Source: Desulfofustis sp.
GTDB lineage: Bacteria > Desulfobacterota > Desulfobulbia > Desulfobulbales > Desulfocapsaceae
Reading direction: 5' to 3'
Assembly: GCA_030604345.1 (NCBI GenBank)
Contig: JAUVWB010000103.1
Span: 1-6,181, forward strand
DNA: 6,181 bases
The translations under genes were made by a program, and so were the position numbers. How positions within the stretch are numbered: position 1 is the stretch's first letter; the number at the start of each line of letters is the position of its first letter. Positions 1 through 6,181 of this stretch are shown here, piece by piece. Below the pieces are notes generated by a model, which did not search any database, had not been told where the DNA came from, and saw only the letters and a program-made list of their open reading frames with translations.

Positions 1-1790
1 AGCTGGGTCGACCCGCAGGAACGACAGCTGCTGCTACTGGGCAGCTGATACCCGCAATAGTGGCAGAGCAGGCGTTGCGTCTGCTTATGCAGGTTCATGG
101 TCACCCTGCAGGAACGGCACTCGACCATGGTCCCGCAGGACAGACAGATCACCGAGGGCGAGAACCCGCGCCGATTGATCAGCACGATACTCTGCTGCCC
201 CTGGGAAAATGTCTCCTGTAACGCGGTCTTGAGTCGTTCGTGAAACAAGGATGTTCCCTCCGACCCGACATGTCCGCGAACGTCGACCACCTCGACACCG
301 GGCAACTGCTTGCCCCCGATTCGCCGGCTCAGCGTCAACAACGAATATTTGCCGCTGCGTCCATGGAAAAAACTGGTGACCGATGGCGTTGCCGAACCGA
401 GGATGACGGTCGCCCCGCGGTGGCTGGCCCTGACGATCGCCACATCTCGCGCCTGGTAGCGCAGGCCGTCCTGTTGCTTGAACGCCCCATCGTGCTCCTC
501 GTCCACCACCACCAGGCCGAGATCAGCCAACGGTGCGAAGACGGCAGAACGGGCACCGATAACCAGGCGCGCCTCGCCGGAGAGAACCCGACTCCATTCG
601 TCGAAACGCTCGCCCGGTGTCAGGGCCGAATGCAACAACGCTACGAGGGTGCCGAAACGAGAGACGAAATGTGCCTCGATCTGCGTGGCCAGGGCAATTT
701 CCGGCACCAGTACCAGCACGGTCCGACCGGCCTCCAGCGTCTTTTTGGCGGCGGCGAGATAGACTTCGGTCTTGCCGCTGCCGGTCACGCCGTGTAACAA
801 AAAGGTATGAAAGCGTCGCTCGTCGAGACAGCGACCAATGGCCTCAACCGCCTCCTGCTGCTCCGGGCTGAGGTGGGCAACGGGGGGATAGTACGGTAAC
901 AGATCACCAAAAGGGCTCCGGTAGACCCGGCGATCAACCATCTCTATCGCACCGGCCGACGCCAGGCCGGCAACGATCCGGCTCGCGTAGGGATAGGCGG
1001 CCAGCAATTCACGTCTCGGCACATCATTGGTGCCGTTTTCCCGGCTCAGCCGCCACAGCATCGCCACTGTCGTGCGCTCCGCTTTGCCCGGTTGCCGACC
1101 GCCGATCGCCGCGATGCAGTCGGCCAGCTGCCCCGCTTCGGCATCGGCAGTCACCTCGACGGTGGCGAGGCTTTGTTGCAACGCGTCACTGATCCGGTAG
1201 CACCGTTCGTATTTGTTTCGCACCCCGTCTTGCGCAGCCCTGCGCTCGATGCGCAGCATCTTCTCCCGGCTCAGTCTATCGACAACAGCTCGGTGGCGCC
1301 GGTCGTTGAGAACCTTCTTGCTCAGGGCCGCGGGCAAACGACCGTTCTCGAGCAACTGGAGCAGCCAGTCGTAGCGATCATAATCGGCGCAGACCGCGGC
1401 CACCGCCTCCTTGCCTATATTTTCTGTCAGGCACAACTGCCGTTCCGCTGCCGTGTTGAGCCCGCCCGGCAGCGCCGTCTTGATCACCAGCCCGAGCGGA
1501 TGGTGGTAATAATCGGCAACCCAGCGAAACAGCGGCACCAGCTCGGCGGGAAACAACGGGGAGTCGTCAAGCAACTCGGCAATCTCTTTGTACGGCAACT
1601 CGGCCGGGGGTTCCTGTCGTTCCTGAGCAATCAGATAGCCGGTTACCACGGCGTTGCCAAACGGCGCCAGCACCCGTCTGCCGATCAACCCCTCGCCATT
1701 GCCGGTGTCGTCACCCCTCAACCCGGACGGCAATCGGTAGGTATAAGTGGACCGGACCGGGGCGGCGACAGCCACCTCCACGTAGATCAT
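1..1790 (-). CDS. priA: Primosomal protein N' (PriA replication-restart helicase), C-terminus cut off by window edge
   Basis: PriA is a cytoplasmic superfamily 2 DNA helicase that recognises abandoned replication forks and D-loops and directs reloading of the replicative helicase. The 596 visible codons show the PriA layout. The N-terminal 3'-DNA-binding domain covers roughly residues 1-105 (starts MIYVEVAVAAPV), and a winged-helix-like segment lies around 240-300. The helicase core begins near 304 (LSPEQQEAV). It has Walker A GVTGSGKT at 334-341, GARSA at 412-416, the Walker B box DEEH at 430-433 and GSATPS at 465-470. All four zinc-binding cysteine pairs are present: C549/C552, C558/C561, C576/C579 and C589/C592. 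The Walker A lysine is residue 340, against 230 in E. coli, so the part before the helicase core is about 110 residues longer; other bacteria also have long PriA proteins. The missing end should hold helicase motifs IV-VI, about 250 residues by comparison with E. coli. The ATG at 1790-1788 overlaps the galU stop, matches the usual PriA N-terminus and has no clear ribosome binding site of its own. Identification is very secure. Confidence 0.97.
   Translation of the reverse strand, partial: MIYVEVAVAAPVRSTYTYRLPSGLRGDDTGNGEGLIGRRVLAPFGNAVVTGYLIAQERQEPPAELPYKEIAELLDDSPLFPAELVPLFRWVADYYHHPLGLVIKTALPGGLNTAAERQLCLTENIGKEAVAAVCADYDRYDWLLQLLENGRLPAALSKKVLNDRRHRAVVDRLSREKMLRIERRAAQDGVRNKYERCYRISDALQQSLATVEVTADAEAGQLADCIAAIGGRQPGKAERTTVAMLWRLSRENGTNDVPRRELLAAYPYASRIVAGLASAGAIEMVDRRVYRSPFGDLLPYYPPVAHLSPEQQEAVEAIGRCLDERRFHTFLLHGVTGSGKTEVYLAAAKKTLEAGRTVLVLVPEIALATQIEAHFVSRFGTLVALLHSALTPGERFDEWSRVLSGEARLVIGARSAVFAPLADLGLVVVDEEHDGAFKQQDGLRYQARDVAIVRASHRGATVILGSATPSVTSFFHGRSGKYSLLTLSRRIGGKQLPGVEVVDVRGHVGSEGTSLFHERLKTALQETFSQGQQSIVLINRRGFSPSVICLSCGTMVECRSCRVTMNLHKQTQRLLCHYCGYQLPSSSSCRSCGSTQ
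1787..1790 (-). other. ATGA stop/start overlap joining galU to priA
   Basis: Read on the minus strand, these four bases are ATGA: the priA ATG and the galU TGA share the central TG. The 20 bases before the priA ATG, inside the galU end, contain only a weak purine run (AAAGAGA) placed too far upstream to be a good ribosome binding site. The arrangement suggests that priA is translated by ribosomes that terminate on galU and reinitiate, which would tie priA output to galU. The overlap is seen directly; coupling is inferred. Confidence 0.8.
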
Positions 1791-2659
1791 AAGGTCTGGG
1801 CTATCTCTTTGAGGTAAGCCTTGAACGGCTCGCCAAGATCGTTATGCCGCATGGCATAGGCAATAATGGCCTTGAGGTAGCCGAATTTGTCGCCGGCATC
1901 GAATCGGGTCCCGACGAATTCATAGGCGTACATCTCCCGCCGTGTGGACAAGGCCAGCAGCGCATCGGTCAACTGGATCTCGCCGCCGTGGCCCTGGGTG
2001 GTCTTGCTTAGGATCTCGAAAATTTCGGGGTTGAGGATATACCTGCCGATAATGGCGAGATCCGAATCGGTCGTGCCCGGAGCGGGTTTTTCCACCATTC
2101 GCGACACCTTGAAGGTCCGCTCTCGACCGTTCGGCTCACCTTCGACAATACCGTATTGGAAGGTGCGGTTCGTCGGGACCCGCTGCACCGCCACAATCGA
2201 TTCTCCCACATCACGATACAAATCGAGCATCTGTCTGGCACAAGGGACTTCACTGAGGACCAGATCGTCGCCGAGACAGACCATGAAGGGCTCGTTGCCG
2301 ACGATGTGGCGCGCCGTCCAGATGGCATGGCCGAGACCGAGCGGTTTTTTCTGCCGCACCGATACGATATCGATGAGATTTGAGATCATATCGAGTTCCT
2401 TGCCCAGAGCGGTCTTGTTTTTCTCGCGCAAGACGGCATCCAGGTGGAAGTTGTAGTCGAAGTGATTCTCGATGGCCGACTTCCCCTCGCTGGTAACGAA
2501 GATGATCTGCTCGATCCCCGAATTGACGACTTCTTCTACGATATACTGAATCGTCGGTCGATCAACGATGGTCAACATCTCTTTGGGAATGGCCTTGGTT
2601 GCCGGCAGGAATCTGGTTCCCAGTCCGGCCACGGGAATAACGGCTTTACGAACGTCCAT
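1787..2659 (-). CDS. galU: UTP--glucose-1-phosphate uridylyltransferase (UDP-glucose pyrophosphorylase)
   Basis: This cytoplasmic enzyme makes UDP-glucose and pyrophosphate from UTP and glucose 1-phosphate, feeding lipopolysaccharide, exopolysaccharide, trehalose or galactose metabolism. The 290-residue protein is complete and close to the usual family length (E. coli GalU is about 302). The nucleotide-binding signature GLGTRFLPATKAIPKEM spans residues 12-28. GLGHAIW is at 108-114, LGDD at 129-132 (the acidic residues expected near the metal and sugar phosphate), VEKP at 189-192, GRY at 205-207, GGEIQLTDA at 225-233, and FDAGDKFGYLKA lies close to the C-terminus. These match GalU rather than RfbA-type dTDP-glucose or GlmU-type enzymes. 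The ATG at 2659-2657 is supported by a G-rich ribosome binding site 8 nt upstream and by the typical N-terminus MDVRKAVIPVAG. An ATG 16 nt further upstream is out of frame. The gene is first in a minus-strand unit with priA, which it overlaps by 4 bp. No separate galU promoter could be identified with confidence. No frame defects or missing key residues were seen. Confidence 0.97.
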   Translation of the reverse strand: MDVRKAVIPVAGLGTRFLPATKAIPKEMLTIVDRPTIQYIVEEVVNSGIEQIIFVTSEGKSAIENHFDYNFHLDAVLREKNKTALGKELDMISNLIDIVSVRQKKPLGLGHAIWTARHIVGNEPFMVCLGDDLVLSEVPCARQMLDLYRDVGESIVAVQRVPTNRTFQYGIVEGEPNGRERTFKVSRMVEKPAPGTTDSDLAIIGRYILNPEIFEILSKTTQGHGGEIQLTDALLALSTRREMYAYEFVGTRFDAGDKFGYLKAIIAYAMRHNDLGEPFKAYLKEIAQTL

Positions 2660-2667
2660 GGTTGTTT

Positions 2668-2673
2668 CCCCCC
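2668..2673 (-). promoter_or_regulatory. G-rich ribosome binding site of galU
   Basis: On the minus strand a run of six G residues sits 8 nt before the galU ATG. GGGGG can pair with the CCUCC anti-Shine-Dalgarno core with one G-U wobble, and the spacing is near optimal. It supports the chosen galU start. A homopolymer here is somewhat unusual compared with the common AGGAGG form, and it partly overlaps the 13-bp inverted repeat. Confidence 0.6.
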
Positions 2674-2684
2674 ATTGGCAATGG
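2672..2684. repeat. 13-bp inverted repeat, CCATTG-G-CAATGG
   Basis: Two 6-bp arms, CCATTG and CAATGG, are perfect reverse complements separated by one G. The next bases outwards (C and C) do not pair. The repeat lies between the galU ribosome binding site and the plus-strand promoter candidate, covering the possible hrpA -35 hexamer. Its symmetry and place would suit a dimeric regulator binding site, but a 13-bp element can also arise by chance. With a 1-nt centre it is a poor RNA hairpin. Confidence 0.4.
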
Positions 2685-2703
2685 CACCGTGTCCTGATAT
2701 ATG
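2675..2703 (+). promoter_or_regulatory. Candidate sigma-70-type promoter for hrpA
   Basis: TTGGCA at 2675-2680 matches the -35 consensus TTGACA at five of six positions. After a 17-bp spacer comes TATATG at 2698-2703, which matches the -10 consensus TATAAT at four of six. Transcription would begin near 2710, leaving a leader of about 60 nt before the hrpA ATG. A competing -10 is TATAGA at 2705-2710, preceded by an extended TG at 2702-2703 but without a good -35. The match rests on consensus comparison alone. Confidence 0.35.
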
Positions 2704-2769
2704 GTATAGAAACCTCTCTTCACGGATCAGGATTGTTACCACAAAAGCACGCGCTCAGCTATCGTTTTC

Positions 2770-5700
2770 ATGGAGTTTTCCTACCCAACGGACCTGCCGA
2801 TCACCCCATTTCTTCCGGAAATCGGGGCACTTCTAGCAGAACACCAAGTGGTCGTCATCGCCGGCGAAACCGGGTCGGGCAAGACCACTCAGTTACCGAA
2901 ACTCTGTTACCAACTCGCTCCCGACCACCCCGGCCTGGTGGGGTGCACCCAGCCGCGGCGTATCGCCGCCACCACCGTCGCCCAACGGGTCAGGGAGGAA
3001 CTGGAAGGATACGGCTATCTGGTGGGGTGCAAAATCCGTTTCCATGACCAGACGAGCAGGCAGACCCGCATAAAATTCATGACCGACGGCGTCCTGTTGG
3101 CAGAGACAAGGCGCGATCCCTTCCTTCATCGGTATCGCGTCATTATCGTCGATGAGGCCCATGAACGCAACCTCAACATCGATTTTCTCCTCGGCTATCT
3201 ACGCCGATTGCTGAAGAAACGCCGAGATCTGCAGGTCGTCATCACCTCGGCGACCATCGATACCGAGGCCTTTGCCGCCCATTTCGACAACGCCCCGGTA
3301 CTGCGTGTCGGCGGCAAAATCCATCCGGTGGAGATCGTCTATCTCCCCCCGAATCGAGAGGAAGAGGAGACGTCCTACGTGGATCAGTGCGTGGCGGCGG
3401 TGGACACCATCTGCTCAACGTATCCGCCGGGCGATATGCTCGTTTTCCTGCCGACCGAAAGAGATATCAGAACCTGTTGTGAGACCTTGCGGGGGCGATT
3501 GCCGCAGCGAGCGGTCCTACCGCTCTTCGGCCGACTGCAGACGAGCGACCAGCAACGGATCTTCAAGCCGCACCACCAACCGAAGATCGTCGTTGCCTCC
3601 AACGTCGCCGAAACCTCGCTGACGGTGCCCGGTATCCGCTACGTGGTCGACTCCGGTCTGGCGCGGATCTCCACCTACAACGCCCGCTCACGGACCGTCA
3701 ACCTGCCGGTCACCGCCATTTCCCAGGCGAACTGCGACCAGCGAGCCGGACGGTGCGGCCGCACCGGGCCGGGTGTCTGTTTCCGTCTCTTCAGCGAAGA
3801 CGACTATCGTAATCGTCCGGCCTTTGCCGTCCCGGAGATACAGCGATCCAACCTGGCCGAGGTCATCCTCCAGATGATCGCCTTGAAACTAGGCGATCCG
3901 GTGGCTTTCCCTTTTCTTGACCCGCCCAAACCGCTGGCCATCCGGGAAGGCTATCGGATGCTCCGGGAACTAGGAGCGATCAACGATGGGGGACGATTGA
4001 CCGAATACGGTTCGATCATGGCTCAGCTGCCCATTGACCCGGTCATCTCCCGCATCATCATCGAGGCCGAGAAGAACAACTGCCTCACCGAGACGGTCAT
4101 CATCGCCGCCGCGCTCGCCCTCCAGGACCCGCGGGTCCGACCGGCCGACAAGGAACAGGCGGCGGAGCAGGCCCATGCGGCTTTTGCCGACCCTCGTTCC
4201 GATTTCATCATGCTGCTCACCATCTGGCGACGCTGTTTTGAAGAAATCGGAACCTTCTCCTGGTCGGCACTGAAACGGTTCTGCTCCCGGCATTATCTCT
4301 CTTTTCAGCGAATGCGAGAGTGGATCGATCTGCACGAGCAGCTGACCAGGCTGTTACAGACCCACCACCGCTTCCGCTTCAACACCGAGGAGGCCGGCTA
4401 CGAGGCCCTGCATCGTTCGTTGCTGGCCGGACTCTTCCGTCAATGTGCGCGAAAGAAAAGCGGCACCGTTTTCCACGGGATCGGCAACCGGGAGATCGTG
4501 CTCTTTCCTGGAAACCGCGCCCAGCGCGCCAACACGGACTGGATCATGGCCGGGTCTTTTATCGAGACGTCAAGGCTCTTCGCCCTGACCGTCGCCGCCA
4601 TCGAGCCGGAATGGATCGAGGCCGCCGCCCGCGAATTCTGTTCCTATTCCTGGACCAATCCCCGCTGGCAGAAGCGAAGCGGTCAGGTCATCAGCGACGA
4701 AACGGTGTCGCTCTATGGCCTGACGCTGATCAGCGGACGCCAGGTCAATTTCGGCAGCCGAGACCCGAAAAACCAACGAGAGGCGCGACGCATCTTCATC
4801 GAACACGCGCTCGTGGCCGGCCAGATCAGCGGCTCCTTTCCCTTTCTCACCCGCAACCGGGCCTTGTTACAGCAGTGGCGAGAGGCTGAGGCAAAGCTGC
4901 GCAAACGGGATGTGGTCATCGACGATACGGTTGTCCACGATTTCTACGACGATCGCCTGCCGCCCCAGGTCTATGATCGGCGTTCGCTGCTCAAGGCCCT
5001 GAAACAGGGGGGCGAGGATCGCCTGTTGATGACGCCGCAGGACATTTTGCTGCGGACCCCGCACGAGCGTGACCTTCTCGACTACCCACCGAAACTGCGG
5101 CACGGCTCGCTCGAACTCCCGCTCAAGTATCATTTCGAGCCGGGCAGCGCCCACGACGGAGTGACGGTGCTGGTTCCCCAGGAAGAATTGGACGCCTTGA
5201 AGCCGGAACTGTTCGACTGGTTGGTCCCGGGGTTGCTGACGGAAAAGACAACCTGTCTCATCAAGGGCTTGCCCAAGCGCTTGCGCAAGCAACTGATCCC
5301 GTTAAACGAGGCGGTCGACCGTTTACTCGATTCCATGGAGATCGGCAACGGCAACTATCTGCGCGCGTTGGCCGCCGCCATCACGAAACACTATCGGGTC
5401 TCGGTCACACCAGAGGACTGGCCGACGGACCTGCCCGAGCACCTGCGCATGCGTTTTTGCGTTGTCGACCCGGCCGGCAGGGAGGTGCGGTCGGGCCGGG
5501 ACCTGCGCTCCCTGCAGCAGCAGGGACGACACGGCGCACCCGACCGCCCTCCCGGGAGACTGTCCGCCCGGGATCAAGAGGCGGTTGAACGCTTGCGCCA
5601 CCAGCGTTTCACCACCTGGGACTTCGCGACCATCCGGCCCCGTCTCGACCTCGTCGACCAGCAGGGAAAAACCGTCGGCTGCCTCTATGGGGCACTCGAC

Positions 5701-6181
5701 ATATTGCCGGACGACCAGGGGGTGCGGGTGGTCTATCGCCCTGATCCGACCGACATCCGGAGAGCCAACCGGGATGGCGCCCAGCGCCTGCTGCAATTGG
5801 CTTTTCGCGAACAGGACCGGGATGTCCGGCGCTACCTCAAAACGACGCTGACCGGCCCGTCCGCAGGCTGGCTGGCAGAGATCTACGGGTCGAGCACCGG
5901 GGCGCGACACGCCGTACAACGCTTCGTCATGCACCTTTTAGCCCCCGAAGAATACGACATCCTGACGGACAGACCAGCCTTCGATCAGACGGTGAAGCGG
6001 CTTGCCACGCTGGGCTACTTCGCTTCAGCGCGCCGGATCATCGACCTGATCATGACGCTCGTGCGGTTGCGTCGAGAAATCACGACGCACATCGCCACGG
6101 AGGAACAAGCCTACCCGGGATCGGCCGGTGACTTCGCCCTCCTGCACAGCCATCTGCAGTTGATCCTCCCGGAGAGATTCC
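2770..6181 (+). CDS. hrpA: ATP-dependent RNA helicase HrpA (DEAH-box), C-terminus cut off by window edge
   Basis: HrpA is a cytoplasmic DEAH/RHA-family RNA helicase; in E. coli it has been linked to fimbrial mRNA processing and to rescue of stalled ribosomes. The 1137 visible codons carry the full helicase core. Walker A GETGSGKT is at 32-39, TQPRR at 60-64, DEAH at 128-131, SAT at 160-162, VFLP at 225-228, NVAETSLTVPG from 278, and QRAGRCGR at 324-331. A helicase-associated HA2 region follows at about 395-500, and an OB-fold region at about 555-620. From about 715 (VVIDDTVVHDFYDDRL) the sequence follows the C-terminal extension of bacterial HrpA (DUF3418), which separates it from the shorter HrpB. 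The Walker A motif lies only 32 residues from the start, so the longer N-terminal arm of E. coli HrpA (roughly 70 extra residues) is absent. ATG 2770-2772 is the only possible start: the frame upstream closes at TAG 2707-2709 with no alternative start codon between. There is no clear ribosome binding site. E. coli HrpA is about 1300 residues, so perhaps 100-160 residues are missing. The identity is secure. Confidence 0.97.
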   Translation, partial: MEFSYPTDLPITPFLPEIGALLAEHQVVVIAGETGSGKTTQLPKLCYQLAPDHPGLVGCTQPRRIAATTVAQRVREELEGYGYLVGCKIRFHDQTSRQTRIKFMTDGVLLAETRRDPFLHRYRVIIVDEAHERNLNIDFLLGYLRRLLKKRRDLQVVITSATIDTEAFAAHFDNAPVLRVGGKIHPVEIVYLPPNREEEETSYVDQCVAAVDTICSTYPPGDMLVFLPTERDIRTCCETLRGRLPQRAVLPLFGRLQTSDQQRIFKPHHQPKIVVASNVAETSLTVPGIRYVVDSGLARISTYNARSRTVNLPVTAISQANCDQRAGRCGRTGPGVCFRLFSEDDYRNRPAFAVPEIQRSNLAEVILQMIALKLGDPVAFPFLDPPKPLAIREGYRMLRELGAINDGGRLTEYGSIMAQLPIDPVISRIIIEAEKNNCLTETVIIAAALALQDPRVRPADKEQAAEQAHAAFADPRSDFIMLLTIWRRCFEEIGTFSWSALKRFCSRHYLSFQRMREWIDLHEQLTRLLQTHHRFRFNTEEAGYEALHRSLLAGLFRQCARKKSGTVFHGIGNREIVLFPGNRAQRANTDWIMAGSFIETSRLFALTVAAIEPEWIEAAAREFCSYSWTNPRWQKRSGQVISDETVSLYGLTLISGRQVNFGSRDPKNQREARRIFIEHALVAGQISGSFPFLTRNRALLQQWREAEAKLRKRDVVIDDTVVHDFYDDRLPPQVYDRRSLLKALKQGGEDRLLMTPQDILLRTPHERDLLDYPPKLRHGSLELPLKYHFEPGSAHDGVTVLVPQEELDALKPELFDWLVPGLLTEKTTCLIKGLPKRLRKQLIPLNEAVDRLLDSMEIGNGNYLRALAAAITKHYRVSVTPEDWPTDLPEHLRMRFCVVDPAGREVRSGRDLRSLQQQGRHGAPDRPPGRLSARDQEAVERLRHQRFTTWDFATIRPRLDLVDQQGKTVGCLYGALDILPDDQGVRVVYRPDPTDIRRANRDGAQRLLQLAFREQDRDVRRYLKTTLTGPSAGWLAEIYGSSTGARHAVQRFVMHLLAPEEYDILTDRPAFDQTVKRLATLGYFASARRIIDLIMTLVRLRREITTHIATEEQAYPGSAGDFALLHSHLQLILPERF

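Larger units (their letters stand above)
2660..2769. promoter_or_regulatory. Divergent galU/hrpA intergenic control region
   Basis: These 110 bp are the only non-coding stretch in the window and separate two genes transcribed away from each other, so promoters for both must lie here or inside the opposing gene. The region is more AT-rich than its surroundings, with an AT-rich core around 2696-2712 that contains TATA-like steps on both strands. It holds the galU ribosome binding site, a 13-bp inverted repeat and a plausible plus-strand promoter, listed separately. On the minus strand TATACC and TATATC could serve as a galU -10 element, but neither has a recognisable -35 element 16-18 bp upstream. 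No intrinsic terminator or small ORF was seen. Confidence 0.7.

Noticed and set aside
240..797. Plus-strand open frame of 185 codons
   Set aside because: It is antisense to priA, where the minus-strand frame encodes Walker A, DEEH, SAT and the surrounding conserved PriA sequence. The plus-strand translation shows no recognisable domain.
1092..1817. Plus-strand open frame of 241 codons
   Set aside because: It lies opposite the priA N-terminal half. Its composition reflects the GC-rich complementary strand, and no protein family is recognisable.
4320..4889. Plus-strand open frame of 189 codons in another frame inside hrpA
   Set aside because: It overlaps the hrpA HA2 and OB-fold region, which is clearly coding in its own frame. 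The alternative product is arginine- and proline-rich, as expected of an out-of-frame reading in GC-rich DNA.
5275..5290. Overlapping palindromes AAGCGCTT and GCTTGCGCAAGC
   Set aside because: They lie inside hrpA, coding for a lysine-, arginine- and leucine-rich stretch. Repeated use of similar codons explains them, and there is no T-run after them to suggest a terminator.
5323..5934. Minus-strand open frame of 203 codons
   Set aside because: It is antisense to the hrpA C-terminal extension, which reads without interruption on the plus strand and matches HrpA.
1..6181. Possible undescribed defence or mobile system, suggested by two helicase genes close together
   Set aside because: Both helicases carry the complete signatures of well-known housekeeping families, PriA and HrpA, and flank a metabolic gene. 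No nuclease, integrase, transposase, toxin, direct repeat or att-like sequence was seen nearby.

Overview
The window is GC-rich bacterial chromosomal DNA, almost fully coding, with three housekeeping-type genes. The gene content fits a Gram-negative proteobacterium or a member of Desulfobacterota: a long HrpA with its bacterial C-terminal extension, a complete GalU, and a PriA longer than the E. coli protein. This placement is an inference from gene type and protein style; nothing in the window fixes the lineage.

Layout. From position 1 to 1790, on the minus strand, lies the N-terminal and central part of priA, the primosome helicase. It is cut off by the left edge just after its zinc-binding cysteines. 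From 1787 to 2659, also on the minus strand, is an intact galU (UTP--glucose-1-phosphate uridylyltransferase). Its stop codon overlaps the priA start codon (ATGA), so galU and priA form one transcription unit with galU first. A 110-bp divergent intergenic region (2660-2769) separates this unit from hrpA. hrpA, a DEAH-box RNA helicase, runs on the plus strand from 2770 and is cut off by the right edge at 6181 with its reading frame still open.

The two edge genes have no stop codon inside the window. Both were reconstructed by reading the frames directly: priA gives 596 codons and hrpA gives 1137 codons, with no frame breaks found. The genes do not form an obvious pathway: GalU makes UDP-glucose for cell-envelope glycans, PriA restarts stalled replication forks, and HrpA remodels RNA or ribosomes. 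The association is gene order only.

I found no RNA gene, mobile element, CRISPR array or transcription terminator, and no sign of a new biological system. The points worth a second look are modest: the galU-priA coupling, the compact divergent control region with a 13-bp inverted repeat, and the lack of a recognisable ribosome binding site for hrpA.
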